64,000 nucleotides of DNA, from contig JAJVDF010000586.1 in assembly GCA_022410635.1 (NCBI GenBank), forward strand, positions 607,070-671,069, read 5' to 3'. Below, one piece after another: positions 45,285 to 55,547 of the stretch (its first letter is position 1; the number at the start of each line of letters is the position of its first letter). The translations under genes were made by a program, and so were the position numbers. This DNA comes from Tretioscincus oriximinensis (taxonomy: Eukaryota; Chordata; Lepidosauria; Squamata; Gymnophthalmidae). The notes under the pieces were generated by a model. The model worked only from the letters and a program-made list of their open reading frames with translations. It made no database searches and was not told where the DNA came from.

Positions 45285-45850
45285 CTTAAGGTCTGCTGAG
45301 AAGGTCCTTCTGCTTGTGCCACCACTCTATTATTTATTTATTTATTTGTACTTGTATCCCGCCCTATACCTGAAGGTCTCAGGGCAGCCAACCATAGGGT
45401 GGTGCACATAGCTTTTGTTGCTTTCTCCACAACAGACACCCTGTGGAGTAGGTGGGGCTGAGGGAGTTCAAAGAACTATGATTGCCCCAAGGTCACACAG
45501 CTGGCTTTCGTAGAGGAGTGGGGAATCGAACTGGGAGACTACCAGATACGAGTCCAACACTCTAACCACTACAGCAAACTGGCTTCAAACTGTCAGCAAT
45601 GGGAGTGGGAACCCTGGATAGGGTTTTCTCAGTGTCAGTCTACAGACTATGAAACAGTCTCCAACTTGAAGTCTGTCAATCACATTGCTGTGTTAATTCA
45701 GAATATCTCTAAAAATGTATCTCTTTAATGTGGCCTTTGAGTGAGGAAAACGCTCTCCCATCCCTCGTATTCGGGTTCTGTAGTTTTTAATGTAAATTCT
45801 GCATCTTTTGGTACAGGGCAGAATAAAAGTGTAAATTAATAAATAAAAAA
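45285..45850 (+). mobile_element. L2-clade LINE 3' end, split by a SINE
   Basis: The left part (45285-45326) carries the GGTCCTTCTGCTTGTGCC block. The right part (45586-45850) continues with GTGGGAACCCTGGATAGG, ACAGACTATGAAACAGTCTC and GGCCTTTGAGTGAGGAAA, ending in a GTAAATTAATAAATAAA tail. The order matches the copies at 4.9 and 21.6 kb, with the SINE at 45327-45585 between the two parts. Confidence 0.75.
45327..45585 (-). mobile_element. tRNA-derived CORE-type SINE, copy 2 (complete)
   Basis: On the minus strand the A-box region TAGTGGTTAGAGTGTTGGAC is at 45571-45552 and the B box GTTCGATTCCC at 45531-45521. The CORE block CCAGCTGTGTGACC (45504-45491) follows, as in MIR and other CORE-SINEs. 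The 3' end CCTTCAGGTATAGGGCGGGA leads to a CAAATAAATAAATAAATA tail. This end matches the local L2 LINEs, so L2 machinery probably copied it. It is the only complete copy of the three. Confidence 0.88.
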
Positions 45851-45854
45851 TATT

Positions 45855-46245
45855 TTCCATACGTCTGATCGATAAATATATGGTACTAAAGAGATATAGA
45901 ACTAGTCTTCCCTAAGTGTGATCACTTTATAAACCAGGTGAGAGTTGAAGAAACAGCTGTATGCATGTACACTTTCCTACTTCCTCCAGGCAATATTGAC
46001 ACTGGAGGCTAACATAAAGTATTTTTAATTGTTAATGATTGCATCCAACTGTGTTCTTCTCAGAATGAAAATTCTTGCAATTGAAGGAGAGGAATGGGGA
46101 TGAAAAGGTCTCACACTGAACATGCTAATGGTTGAAAATACGTGGAAGACAAGGTTCAACTGATAATGTTTTCTGGATGGGGCACAGAAAAGCTCTATCC
46201 TCCTTGCTTCAGTTCTATGTGACTTCTGAAACTATAGCTTAAACA
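45855..46245. other. No recognisable feature
   Basis: AT-rich, with no gene signal. Confidence 0.35.
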
Positions 46246-46247
46246 AA

Positions 46248-46510
46248 TAGAATCATAGAGTTGGAAGGGACCTCCAGGGCCATCGAGTCCAACCCCCTGC
46301 TCAATGCAGAATTCATTAAATTATGCCAGACAGATGACTGTCCAGCCTCTGTTTAAAAACTTCCAGCGAAGACGAACTCACCACCTCCTATGGCAACCTG
46401 TTCCACTGGTTTATCACTCTGACTGTTAGAAAGTTTTTCTGATATCCAATCTAAATCTGCTCCCCTGCAGTTTCATCTCATTGTTTCTAGTCCTTCTATG
46501 TGTCAATGAG
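46248..46510 (-). mobile_element. CR1 LINE 3' end (ATTCTATG-tail subgroup), antisense
   Basis: AGAATCATAGAGTTGGAAGG, GACCTCCAGGGCCATCGAGT and CCAACCCCCTGCTCAATGCA are the complement of the CR1 end at 49770-49860. The fragment continues through the complement of the protein C-terminus to about 46510. Confidence 0.88.
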
Positions 46511-46514
46511 AACA

Positions 46515-47685
46515 ATAAAAACAACAATAAAAAGTGGTCTTTCAGATATTGCTTACTAGCTCTCATCGTCTTCACGCATGCTTGGAGGATTATGTATTAG
46601 CTTCTCTTGAACTGAGGAGGATACTTTCTGTACCTGAAATGGTTATTCCCCTAACTCCTTTTAAAGCAGGGTAGCAAATTCTCTTCTTTACTGGAACAGG
46701 GGAAGGTCTTAATTACTCCGACCAGTTAATTACTATCTCCTTGCTGCTATCAATTCATTATCACTATTTTTATTCATGTGCTTGCTTTATTAAGATGGTT
46801 TCATTACTGACCAAGGGCCATGGAAGGCTGGGCTTTGCAACCATTTCCCCCTCACTCCAACATCCAATTGTCTGTATGAACTTGTGTGCTGTGTTTTATT
46901 TTGCAGGGTTATTATTATAAGAGCTTACTGGACTACTCTCCCATCCATATCTCCAAGCACTTGCTAAGATGGATTTTGAGAAACAAGCAAAAGTGTACTT
47001 TATTAAAAAATAACACTATTGCTTGAATAGTCTTATTGGCAAGTCCCATTAACACAATCAACAACCGTTGAAANAATGTTTTATTTAAACAGTAATAAAA
47101 GAACAAAACTCACTTAGTCTCAGGGTCTACAATCAGGATTCCTTCATTCAGACTTAAATACCTAGATCATACATGCATGCTTACAGTTTATCACAATAAG
47201 ACTTTATTTAGTCTCACAACTGCACACTTTCCAGTCTACAAGCTCTTCCTTTCACACATATCTCTACAAAGCACAACACTGGGGAACAACCTCTTTCAAA
47301 CAGAACAACACCCATGGAAGCCCACTCATTCCTGTTATCCACTTCTTTTTTCTTGTCCCTTCCCAACTGTAATAGGGCAAATGTTCCATTTAAAGGGATC
47401 ATGCTCTGTTTTGACTGAATAAATGGCAAGCAGGATAATATATTAGCTCATGAAGAGACAGATCACATACATTAGTCTTTTATATGCATATCAAAATTAA
47501 TAACTGTGAGAAATATGTTAGTGAACCCAGTGCCTAAATATCTCCACTTAACAGATTTCTAATACATGCAAAATTTATGTACAGTCTGTTTTTAACACAC
47601 ATACATATTTCTTCCTAAAGCTTCAGAAACCATAAGAAATATGCTCCTATTATTTATTGTATATCTTGGTTGTAAGCATGAAGAG
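46515..47685. other. No recognisable gene
   Basis: One ambiguous base at 47074. Opposed frames at 47177-47429 have no domain. Confidence 0.35.
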
Positions 47686-47689
47686 AGCT

Positions 47690-48595
47690 ATTGTGAAAAC
47701 CTATTTTCTTCCTCAATTGGTGCGAGATGAGGGAGGTTCTGGCACATGTGTTAAGCGTCTTTCAACAGTCTTCCCGCAATAATCCTGGAATAAACTATTG
47801 CTGAGATAATCAGGCATCATTGCTGAGAACCTCCGTCATCTCGTAACCAATCCCTGTCCTCTCCCGTGTGCACATTTGCTGCGAGAGTCAGGAGGGGAGT
47901 GATGACAGGGAAGCGTCGCCTCCTTGCTTCAGCAGGGGAAACTGCCCGCCTTTTCCTAAGCCCAGCCAGCCCTACGCCAGCTTTCGGGGGCTGCTGCCTG
48001 GAGATCGGCTTGGTGAAGCGATGAGCAGGATGTCGTCGCTATCAAATGGTTCAGCTGAGGCGAGGAGGAGGAGGTGGGAAGGTTGCCGAGCCGATCTCCA
48101 GGCAGCAGCCCCTGAACGCTGGCGGAGGGCTGGCTGGACTTAGGAAAAGGCTTCAAGTGACATGCATCCGGCTCCGCTGCATTGCTTCAGTTGTGTCCTC
48201 CTTCCAGCCAGCCCACCACCTGCTTTTGGGGGCTGCTGCCTGGAGATTGGCTTGGCGAAGCGATGAGCTGCATTGAGACGTCCTGTCATCGTCCCCACCT
48301 CCTCCTCCTCACCTCAGCCAAACCATTTGACAGCGACGATGTCCTGCTCATCGCTTCACCGAGCCGATCTCCAGACAGCAGCCACCAAAAGCAGACGGAA
48401 GGCTGGCTGGTAAGCAGGCACAGCCAAAGCAATGCAGTGGAGCCAACTGTCTATCACAAGAATAAAGTATACAGTGTGCACAGACACACCATTGTTATAT
48501 TCCGGAATATAGCATGCGGTGTGCATGCACATGCCATTGCTATATTCTGGAATATAGCTTTATAGCGCTTTTTAGTTCCTCGTGTGCATGCAGCC
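47690..48595. mobile_element. Composite fold-back element: two related palindromes
   Basis: The left portion (47745-47815) matches the dispersed fragment at 33085-33175. Palindrome 1 has arms 47949-48013 and 48086-48150, and palindrome 2 has arms 48204-48270 and 48344-48410. Both contain GGGGCTGCTGCCTGGAGAT-type arms. The spacer of palindrome 1 (48014-48077) reappears inverted inside palindrome 2 (about 48296-48357), so one is an inverted duplicate of the other. The right end finishes GTGCATGCAGCC (48584-48595), complementary in type to AGGCTGCGTACAC at 33028. The stretch is GC-rich relative to its surroundings. Open frames here follow the palindromes and are not credible genes. Confidence 0.6.
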
Positions 48596-48599
48596 AAAG

Positions 48600-48870
48600 T
48601 CCATATTGAGCACTGTACTTCTCAAGCATGAATATCATTGTATTATTTCCAAAAAATCTCAAAGACATAAACTACCAACTTCTTCTAAATAACTCTCAGA
48701 AATATGGTACAATGCCTGTAACAGGATTTGTCCTGTCAACAAAGACCCAGTTTTCAGGGACAAATGTGAAGTCATTAAAAATAGAACATTATTCCTGCCC
48801 CCAATAGTTATCCCAGAGGTTTATATTATTATTATTTCTATTAAGAATGTTTCAAAGCTTTCAGGGACCA
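48600..48870. other. No recognisable feature
   Basis: AT-rich spacer. Confidence 0.3.
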
Positions 48871-48877
48871 CGACTGT

Positions 48878-48960
48878 TTGTTGTGACACAAAACCCCCGA
48901 ATGCTGAATTAATGGAATTAAGTGTATTCTTGCCAAGGATTTCAGTATATAGACTGAAAG
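48878..48960 (-). repeat. Dispersed repeat of unknown class (partner at 54442)
   Basis: The reverse complement of this 83-nt segment aligns nearly throughout with 54442-54526 (shared blocks: CTTTCAGTCTATAT, AAATCCTTGGCAA, CCATTAATTCAGCATTC, TTTGTGTCACAACAA). No similarity was recognised outside these limits. The class is unknown. Confidence 0.65.
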
Positions 48961-48964
48961 TTCA

Positions 48965-49345
48965 TTCAATACACTTGTCAGCAGGGCCAAGGTCCAGGTT
49001 TGCATTTTCCATCTTCCTGTTGTCAAATGAAGAGGAGCAAAAAAGGTTCCATTTGAAACACTTTAAAAATATGTGACTATTGAATATACTAAAAGCTATG
49101 TTGGTTTACTTTTTAGGTCTTGAAGTCACATAATGACCACAGAAAGAAATTAAATGTATTTGATGTCAAGAAAGAAACTTGTTGGATTTTCTGTCCATTC
49201 ATTGCTTTACTAACATGTTTTTTATTATTATTTTTCAGATGGTTGAATTGTATGTTTTGTTACCAGTTACAATAAGATTGTAAAGAAAAAGAAGTAAATA
49301 CCACTGACAGATGTGCATGCTATATTTGAAGAGGAGCATAGAATC
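48965..49345. other. No recognisable feature
   Basis: AT-rich, with no gene signal. Confidence 0.3.
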
Positions 49346-49349
49346 TCGC

Positions 49350-49868
49350 ACATGTGAAGTAATTATTCCTCTCTCCAGTACTTTGGTATGACCACACTTG
49401 GAATATTGTGACTAGAGCAAGTTCAGAAGAGAGTTACAGGGATGGTGAGTGGTCTGGAAACCATGTTCTATGAGAAACGATTAAAGGATCTGGGGATGTT
49501 TAGTCTTCAAAAGAGAAGACTGAGAGGAGATCTGATTGCTATCTACAAATATCTGAAGGGCTGTCACAGAGCAGAGGGATCAGCATTGTTCTCATTAGCA
49601 CATGGAAGGAGAAACAATAGAATGAAACTGCAAAGGAGTAGATTTAGATTAGATATAAGAAAAAAACTTTCTAACAGTAAGGGTGACAAACCAGTGGAAC
49701 AGTTTGCCACAGGAGGTGGTGAATTCACCTTCACTGGAAGTCTTCAAACAGAGCTGGATAGTCATCTTTCTGGGTTGGTTTAATGAATCCTGCATTGAGC
49801 AGGGGGTTGGACCTGATGATCCTGGAGGTCCCTTCCAACTCTATAATTCTATGATTCTGTGATTCTAT
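49350..49868 (+). mobile_element. CR1 LINE 3' end (ATTCTATG-tail subgroup)
   Basis: One open frame (49442-49783) encodes the C-terminal part of a CR1 reverse transcriptase protein: LGMFSLQKRRLRGDLIAIYK, YLKGCHRAEGSALFS, and RFRLDIRKKLSN. A GGTTGGACCTGATGATCCTG block and a tail of ATTCTATG-like units (49842-49868) follow. A small deletion near 49413 removes part of the LEYC...WSP block. This is the classical amniote CR1 type, distinct from the TTCTTATG-tailed subgroup. Confidence 0.9.
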
Positions 49869-49874
49869 TTATGG

Positions 49875-50015
49875 ATAACCCCCTTGCAGGAAATGCAACA
49901 AGCTGAGTTAAAATTTAGTTGTGTTCAGCTTAGTTTGAAATAACTTTCTCTTGGCTTACTGATGGCTACTCTTACCTTTTAAGTGGGCTGAAGGTGTTAG
50001 CTTGGGTGTTGGATA
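49875..50015. other. No recognisable feature
   Basis: Short spacer between two LINE fragments. Confidence 0.3.
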
Positions 50016-50017
50016 TA

Positions 50018-50835
50018 AAAACATAAGTGGAGCCCTGCTGAATCGGGCCACAGCACATCTTGTCCAGCGTTCTACCTCTCACAGAGGCCCACCAATTGCA
50101 CCTGGGCAGTCGAACAGAAGAAGGCAAAATCTTCAACTGTTCTCGACGCCTTGCAAAATAATATTTCAGGAGTACTGCCTGTTGCTCCATCTCAGGGGCA
50201 GAATCAAGACATCTATCCTAGTAGCTGTTTATACCCTTGGTGTCCATGAATTTGTCTAATCCTCTCTTTAAGCTATCCAGGCTGCTAGCTTCCACAATCT
50301 CTTTTAGAAGTAAATTCCAAAGACCAATAACTCTCTGGGTGAAAAAATACTTTCCCTTGTCTGTCCCCACTCTTCTGCCCATCAGCTTCAAAGAATGCCT
50401 CTTGGTCCTAATGTTATGCAATAGAGAAAACAACTTTTCCCCTTATCCATCCCATGCATGATTTTATATACTTCAATCGGATCACTTCTCAAACACCATC
50501 TTTCGAGGCTGAAAAGGCCCAGACGTTGCAGCCAGATTTCATAAGGGAGGTGCTCCAGCCCCTTGATTATTCTTGTTGCCCTTTTCTGCACCTTCTCTAG
50601 TTCCACAATATCCTTTGTGAGATGTGGTGACCAGAATTGTACACAGTATTCCAAATGGGGCCTCACCAGAGGTTTATATGAAACAATACTTGCTGACTTG
50701 TTATTGATTCCTTTCTTAATTATTCTTAACATCGAATTTGCTTTTTTAGCTGCTGCTGCACATTGGAACAACACATTCATTGAACTGTTCACCAACACCC
50801 CAAGGTCCCTTTCCTGCTCCATCATGGAAAGCTTG
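50018..50835 (-). mobile_element. CR1-clade LINE, 3' part (split by LTR element)
   Basis: The 3' end is on the left (GTCCAGCGTTCTACCTCTCA and GGGCAGTCGAACAGAAGA blocks, complement of 4600-4690). Moving right, the coding part gives on the minus strand EQERDLGVLVNSSMN, QCAAAAKKANSMLRIIKKGI and RPHLEYCVQFWSPHL. The LINE stops at the LTR boundary (50835) at the residues KLS, and its upstream half resumes beyond 53470. Confidence 0.9.
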
Positions 50836-51166
50836 TGTCATGGACATATGACATGTATATAGAATTGTGTATTATTGTGCCTCTAGAACTGTTATAACTG
50901 TTTGTATGTTTTGGAGGGAAACCTCCTGGGTTCAAAATAGTTTTGGAGGGAAACCTCTAGTATTTAAATATAACCAATCTTTGGCTAGTATTTTGAGCAG
51001 GAAAATGGGAATGCAGTGATTGGCCAGAGGAGTGTATAAATATAGCTGCTTTGGCAGCAGGCAATCATTGCAGACCTAACTCAGAGTCTCTCAAGAGCTG
51101 CAATAAATTACTTTCAGAGCTTGAAATCACTTGTTTGAGTGTTCATTTGTCATCGAGAGTCTCACA
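50836..51166 (+). mobile_element. 5' LTR of Ty3-type retrotransposon
   Basis: Starts TGTCATGG and is taken to end at CTCACA (51166), about 331 nt. It shares a start and about 200 nt with the 3' copy at 53270-53470. TATAAATA at 51035-51042 and AATAAA near 51102 fit an LTR promoter and poly(A) signal. The end point is set by the CA dinucleotide and is uncertain, because the 3' copy is truncated. Confidence 0.75.
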
Positions 51167-51389
51167 AGAGGTCTGCACGAACAAAAGAAATTCTCCTGCC
51201 ATGGCATTCAGCCCAGTTGGAGGGAGATGCATCAGGAGTCTCCAGCACTTGACACATGCGGTGACAGACCGCTGCCGCTGCCACAGGAGGTGGTGATGGA
51301 GGTTCCTAACACACCTTCGCTGGAGCTGTGCTGTGCTGGGACTATAGTCCTACAGCCATTGACCACAAGATCCCCTTTCGTGCCATTTC

Positions 51390-52331
51390 CTGGAAACCTT
51401 TGCTGGTGGAACTGAGGAGCTGCCTGGGTTCCTAGCTCAGGTCGGGGCCTACCTCTCATGCTATAGGGACATGTTTGCATCCGAAGCGCACAGGGTGCAG
51501 TTCATTCTGGGCAAGTTGTGGGGAGAGGCCCAAGAATGGTTACTGCTTCTGCAACGGTCGGATGCAGAGGAGCTGAAATCCATCCATGCACTCACCGAAG
51601 GACTCTGGGAGTGTTTTGGTGACCCGTACTGGTGCGAGTCGGCAGTAGAGCAGCTGTGCACCATCATTCAGGGGTCCAGACGGGTCATCGACTATGCCTT
51701 GGAGTTCCGGAGGTATGCTGGACGCATCCCCGATTGGCCTGAGGAGCTCCTCATCCACCAGTTTTGGGACAGTCTCCATCCTTCCATCCTGGTTGCAACA
51801 GTCACGATGGATCGGCCGCCAATCGTATGGGGGAATGTTGGCCACCCCCAGTTCCTCCATGATGATTGGTCCCTGCACCTCAGATGGGACATTTCTGGGC
51901 GGAGCCTGCTGCTGCTGTGCCAGTGGGAAATTACGATGCCCAGTATTGACTGGCGCACCAATATGGACGTCTCTTCTCCTGGCTCCAACCGCCTTTCCAG
52001 ATTTGAACTCACTCCAACCAATACGTTACAAGTGAAGGCCACGTTGATTGGCTCAGCTTGCCCCATGGGCCTAATAGTTTGGGCCACTATTGATTCAGGG
52101 TGCTGCAGGTGCTTGTTGCAGGCGGACATGGCCAGAAGGCTTGGTGTTCAATTGGGTCCACTGCACAGCCCTGTCAAATTCATTATGATGGATGGGAGGC
52201 ACATGTCAGGGGGCATGGTATTGCGGATGATAGGCAAAGTCCTGTTGGGGATTGGTTCGCATTGGGAGGCCTCTAGCTTATTGGTGCAGACAATGTTATA
52301 TGTGAACTGGTACTGGGCCTTTCATGGTTGA
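51390..52331 (+). pseudogene. gag-protease remnant of Ty3-type retrotransposon
   Basis: The open frame 51471-52331 (286 codons) reads as a capsid-like part (VQFILGKLWGEAQEWLLLL, then VIDYALEFRRYAGRIPDW). This is followed by a retropepsin-like block, ATIDSGCCRCLLQADMARRL, with the D-S-G catalytic triad at residues 208-210. Ty3 capsid proteins package the RNA, and the protease cleaves Gag-Pol. I see no zinc-knuckle CCHC between capsid and protease, so either it is lost or this lineage lacks it. Capsid-like sequence continues upstream of the first Met. The overlapping minus-strand frames are shadows. Confidence 0.7.
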
Positions 52332-52439
52332 AAATGCTGCATCTTACTTACTCGCACGTCCACCATTGCTAATCTAACGGTTTATGGTACTTGTCATACC
52401 TGGGGCACTACTGAAATACTGTTCGCTGCACAGTAACTG

Positions 52440-53245
52440 CCGGTGGACAATGGGGACTTGGTGGGCATACTGGCTGAATATCGGGACTTAGCTGTGATAT
52501 TTGGGGAGGCAGAATGTAACAACCTCCTGCCCCATCGGGCATCTGACTGTGCCATTGACATTGTGGAGGGGGTTAAACTGCCAAAGTCCCGCTTGTACCC
52601 CATGTCAAAAGTAAAGACTGTCGCTCTGCAGGACTTTATTGACTCTAACTTACAGCGGGGTTTCATTTCGCCTTCAACCTCTACTGCGGCTGTCCCGGTG
52701 TTCTTCCGCCACAAGAAGACGGGGGAACTGAGGCTGATGACTGACTATCGTGGGTTAAACGCGGTATGACAGGGCAACTGCTATTCGCTGCTGCTCATTT
52801 CTGAACTATTAGCGCATTTATCCAATGGGACTATTTTTTTCAAAACTTGATGTCTGTGATGCTTATTATTGGGTCCACATCAGGGAAGGTGACGAATGGA
52901 AGACCATGTTCAATTTTAAACTGGGGGCTTTCAAGTATCACGTGATACCTTTCAGGTTAAGCGGGACACCGGATGTGTTCATGTCCTTCATTAATGTGAT
53001 CCTGCATGACTTCCTGTACCGGTAGTGGTATATTTGGACGACATTTTGATCTATTCTCGGGACATGCATGAGCATGTGTAGCTGGTTAGAGTTGTGCTGC
53101 AGAGACTGTTACAGAATGAACTATATGTTAAATTGTCAAAATGTGACCGCCCTAAGCTTGACTTTCGGGGTTACTGCTCAGGACATAAAAGCTCCTGCAT
53201 TGGTACGTGCATTCCACAACCGCTACCCTCAAAAGCCAAAAGGGG
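52440..53245 (+). pseudogene. pol remnant (reverse transcriptase) of Ty3-type retrotransposon
   Basis: Frame 52443-52769 gives ISPSTSTAAVPVFFRHKKTG and LMTDYRGLN, the N-terminal reverse transcriptase blocks. After an in-frame stop and a shift in a T run (about 52816-52823), frame 52825-53025 gives FFSKLDVCDAYYWVHIREGD with catalytic D of KLD. A one-base shift near 53020 then leads to YLDDILIYS (53031-53057) with the YLDD catalytic pair. ELYVKLSKC follows near 53120. RNase H and integrase are missing: the sequence jumps near 53185 to a short tail, FHNRYPQKPK. It is defective by at least two shifts, one stop and a large deletion. Confidence 0.8.
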
Positions 53246-53248
53246 TGG

Positions 53249-53269
53249 GGTGATCTTGAGGGGGCAGGA
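53249..53269 (+). promoter_or_regulatory. Polypurine tract before 3' LTR
   Basis: A purine-rich GAGGGGGCAGGA segment lies immediately upstream of the 3' LTR start TGTTATGG. This is the usual primer site for plus-strand DNA synthesis in LTR retrotransposons. Confidence 0.65.
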
Positions 53270-53470
53270 TGTTATGGATATATGACATGTATATAGGATG
53301 TATATAGGATTGTGTATTATTGTGCCTCTAGAATTGTTATAACTGTTTGTATGTTTTGGAGGGAAATCTCCTGGGTTCAAAAGAGTTTTGGGAGGGAAAC
53401 CTCTAGTGTTTAAATACAACCAATCTTTGACTAGTATTTTAAGTGGGAAAATGGGAATGCACTGATTGGC
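53270..53470 (+). mobile_element. 3' LTR, truncated
   Basis: Aligns with the first 190 nt or so of the 5' LTR (for example TGTATGTTTTGGAGGGAAA and TTGGCCAGA) and stops near GATTGGCCAGATTAG. It lacks the TATA box and poly(A) region. It contains a short duplication (GTATATAGGAT twice, about 53290-53312). Truncation and return to CR1 sequence occur within about 15 nt. Confidence 0.75.
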
Positions 53471-53474
53471 CAGA

Positions 53475-54022
53475 TTAGTTGGTAGGAGTAATTGGGGTTC
53501 TATGCCCCAATGTGCATGATTTTGCACTTGCCTAAATTGAAGTGCATTTGTCACTTACTTTCCCACTCACCCAATTTCAATAGATCACTCTGGAGCTCTT
53601 TGAAATCACTTTCAGTTTTCACTACCCTGAATAGTTTAGTGTCATCATTGAACTTGACTACTTCACTATTTACCTCAGCATCCAGATGGTTTATGAATAT
53701 ATTGAAAAGCAGAGGTCCTAGTACAGACCCCTGGAGTACTCCACTTCTCACCTCTTTTCACCCTGAGAAATGTCCATTCACTACCACCCTCTTCTTTCTT
53801 TTAGCCTGTTTCCTACCCAGAACAAGGTCTGTTCTCTTATTCCATGACTATAGAGATTTTTAGGAGCCTTTGATGAAGGACTTTATCAAAAGCCTTCTGA
53901 AAATCTAGATAGAAAATATCAACTAGATCCTCTTTATCCACGTGTTTATTAACACACTCAAAGAATTATAACAAGTTTGTAAGGCATGATTTACCTTTGC
54001 AGAAGCCATGCTGGGTGTTGCC
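53475..54022 (-). mobile_element. CR1-clade LINE, 5' part (split by LTR element)
   Basis: On the minus strand this gives GFCKGKSCLTNLL, YLDFQKAFDK, GSVLGPLLFNIFIN and FNDDTKLFRV, colinear with residues 26-160 of the 3265-4515 protein. The catalytic block reads FNDD rather than FADD. It is 5' truncated near 54022. Together with 50018-50835 it forms one element interrupted by the LTR insertion. Confidence 0.88.
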
Positions 54023-54024
54023 AT

Positions 54025-54440
54025 TGGCCACATTTTAATCCAGCTTTAGTACTCTTAGTGGGAGTGGGAGATAGGGGGAGAAGAGGAAAGGGACAAAGAT
54101 GGAAGAGGGAGGGAAGAGTTCAAGGGGGGGATCTGTTTCTGGGGTGGTGGGTGAAGTCATTGACACTTATTGCCCTCTAGTATTTTAGTTCAGAAGCTTC
54201 AAAAGATGTTTAAGTAGATACTCCTCCCTCCCCATTGAAGCTTTCCGTGTGCTTCAACCCAATCGGGAGGTTTAAAGGAGTCACCAGGAAATCATATTTA
54301 TACATATATAACTCATTATAAAATAATTCATATTATATTTATAACTAGTGTAGAAGCCCACAAATGTGGTTTGGATTTCAGCACAGTAGTGGGCCAGCAC
54401 TGGGGAAGGCACTGCACATCGCACTGTGCAGTCTATATAG
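54025..54440. other. No recognisable feature; purine-rich strand
   Basis: 54060-54150 is G/A-rich. No gene signal. Confidence 0.3.
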
Positions 54441-54441
54441 A

Positions 54442-54526
54442 CTTTCAGTCTATATGCAGAAATCCTTGGCAACAACACACTTCATTCCATTAATTCAGCA
54501 TTCAGGAGTTCTTTGTGTCACAACAA
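54442..54526 (+). repeat. Dispersed repeat of unknown class (partner at 48878)
   Basis: 85 nt similar to the reverse complement of 48878-48960. A short inverted pair, CAGTCTATAT (54429-54438) and its shifted copy at 54446-54455, sits at the left edge. Confidence 0.65.
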
Positions 54527-54529
54527 TTA

Positions 54530-55545
54530 TGCATATTGCTCTGGCTTGAGCTGCCACTTGGCCTTCCCCAGCAGTGACACAAGTCCTGGAAAGGACAACA
54601 CATGGTACTTTGCAGTGGGCAGATGCTGGGGAAGGTGTTCCTCTCCTTAGCGGTTGCCAAAGTGATAGAGTGGCCTTCATGTTGTTTACTGCCATGCAGC
54701 ACATACATGTGCGGAATGACATCATGGCAGGGGCGGGACGTTTCACCACCAAGTAGGGCTTTTAATTGACAATCTCTATAGCCCATAGCGATGACACTAT
54801 ATATAATATTATTACGTGTGTGTGTGTTTTTATGGCTTACAAATAATAAAATTGCAAGAGTCAGCATCTCAGCAAATTCAGAAGTTCAATATTGTAGACT
54901 CATGGTGTCATTGTTTAATAAAAGAAATAAATGCTTGAAATAGATCAGTTTGTGTGTAATGAATTTATATATGTGTTCACTATTTGCATTACTGAGCTAA
55001 AGTAACTTTTCCTTGATATTCTAATGTATTGAGATGTACTCATTTATATATATCCACCGAGGCAATTGTTATGTCAATGTTGTGGTCTGCAATCCATTAT
55101 TCCTGAATTAATGGGAAAATAGACTTTTTTTACTCATTCATGGTACACCAAACTTGGCTTTGTAATCTGAATGTTAATTGCAAACAAAGCAAAATTCTGT
55201 ATGAACAAGTTATTTACAAAATGAAAGGTAACAATAGCACAGTTATCCATTCAGATGATACCATTATCTCGTGTGTGTTTGTATATCTATCTGTCTCATG
55301 CCACGTCTGCACTGTCACAGTAGAAAGGTTCCAGAGGCGCTTCATATTTTCACTGGGACAACTCTGTGTTTGCATGCAGAGGCCACTATGGGTATTTGAG
55401 GCTGCATCCAGACTGCTGCCTTCTGTAGTGCTATTTCTGAATATAACTCTGTAAAGGACTTCCACTATTGCTATTGGCTACCCTCATGCACAAAGAAATT
55501 GTTTCTCTTCCCCATGAATTCACCATGAAGCTACCATGAAACATT
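54530..55545. other. No recognisable gene
   Basis: Short TG repeat near 54814-54828. Opposed frames at 54495-54867 and 55140-55465 have no recognisable domain. Confidence 0.35.
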
Positions 55546-55547
55546 GC

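Noticed and set aside
47868..48565. Open frames of 66-127 codons on both strands
   Set aside because: Produced by GC-rich palindromes. Similar peptides recur because the arms are inverted copies.
51540..52714. Minus-strand frames of 112, 145 and 106 codons
   Set aside because: Shadows of the Ty3 gag-protease and reverse transcriptase coding strand, which carries recognisable motifs.
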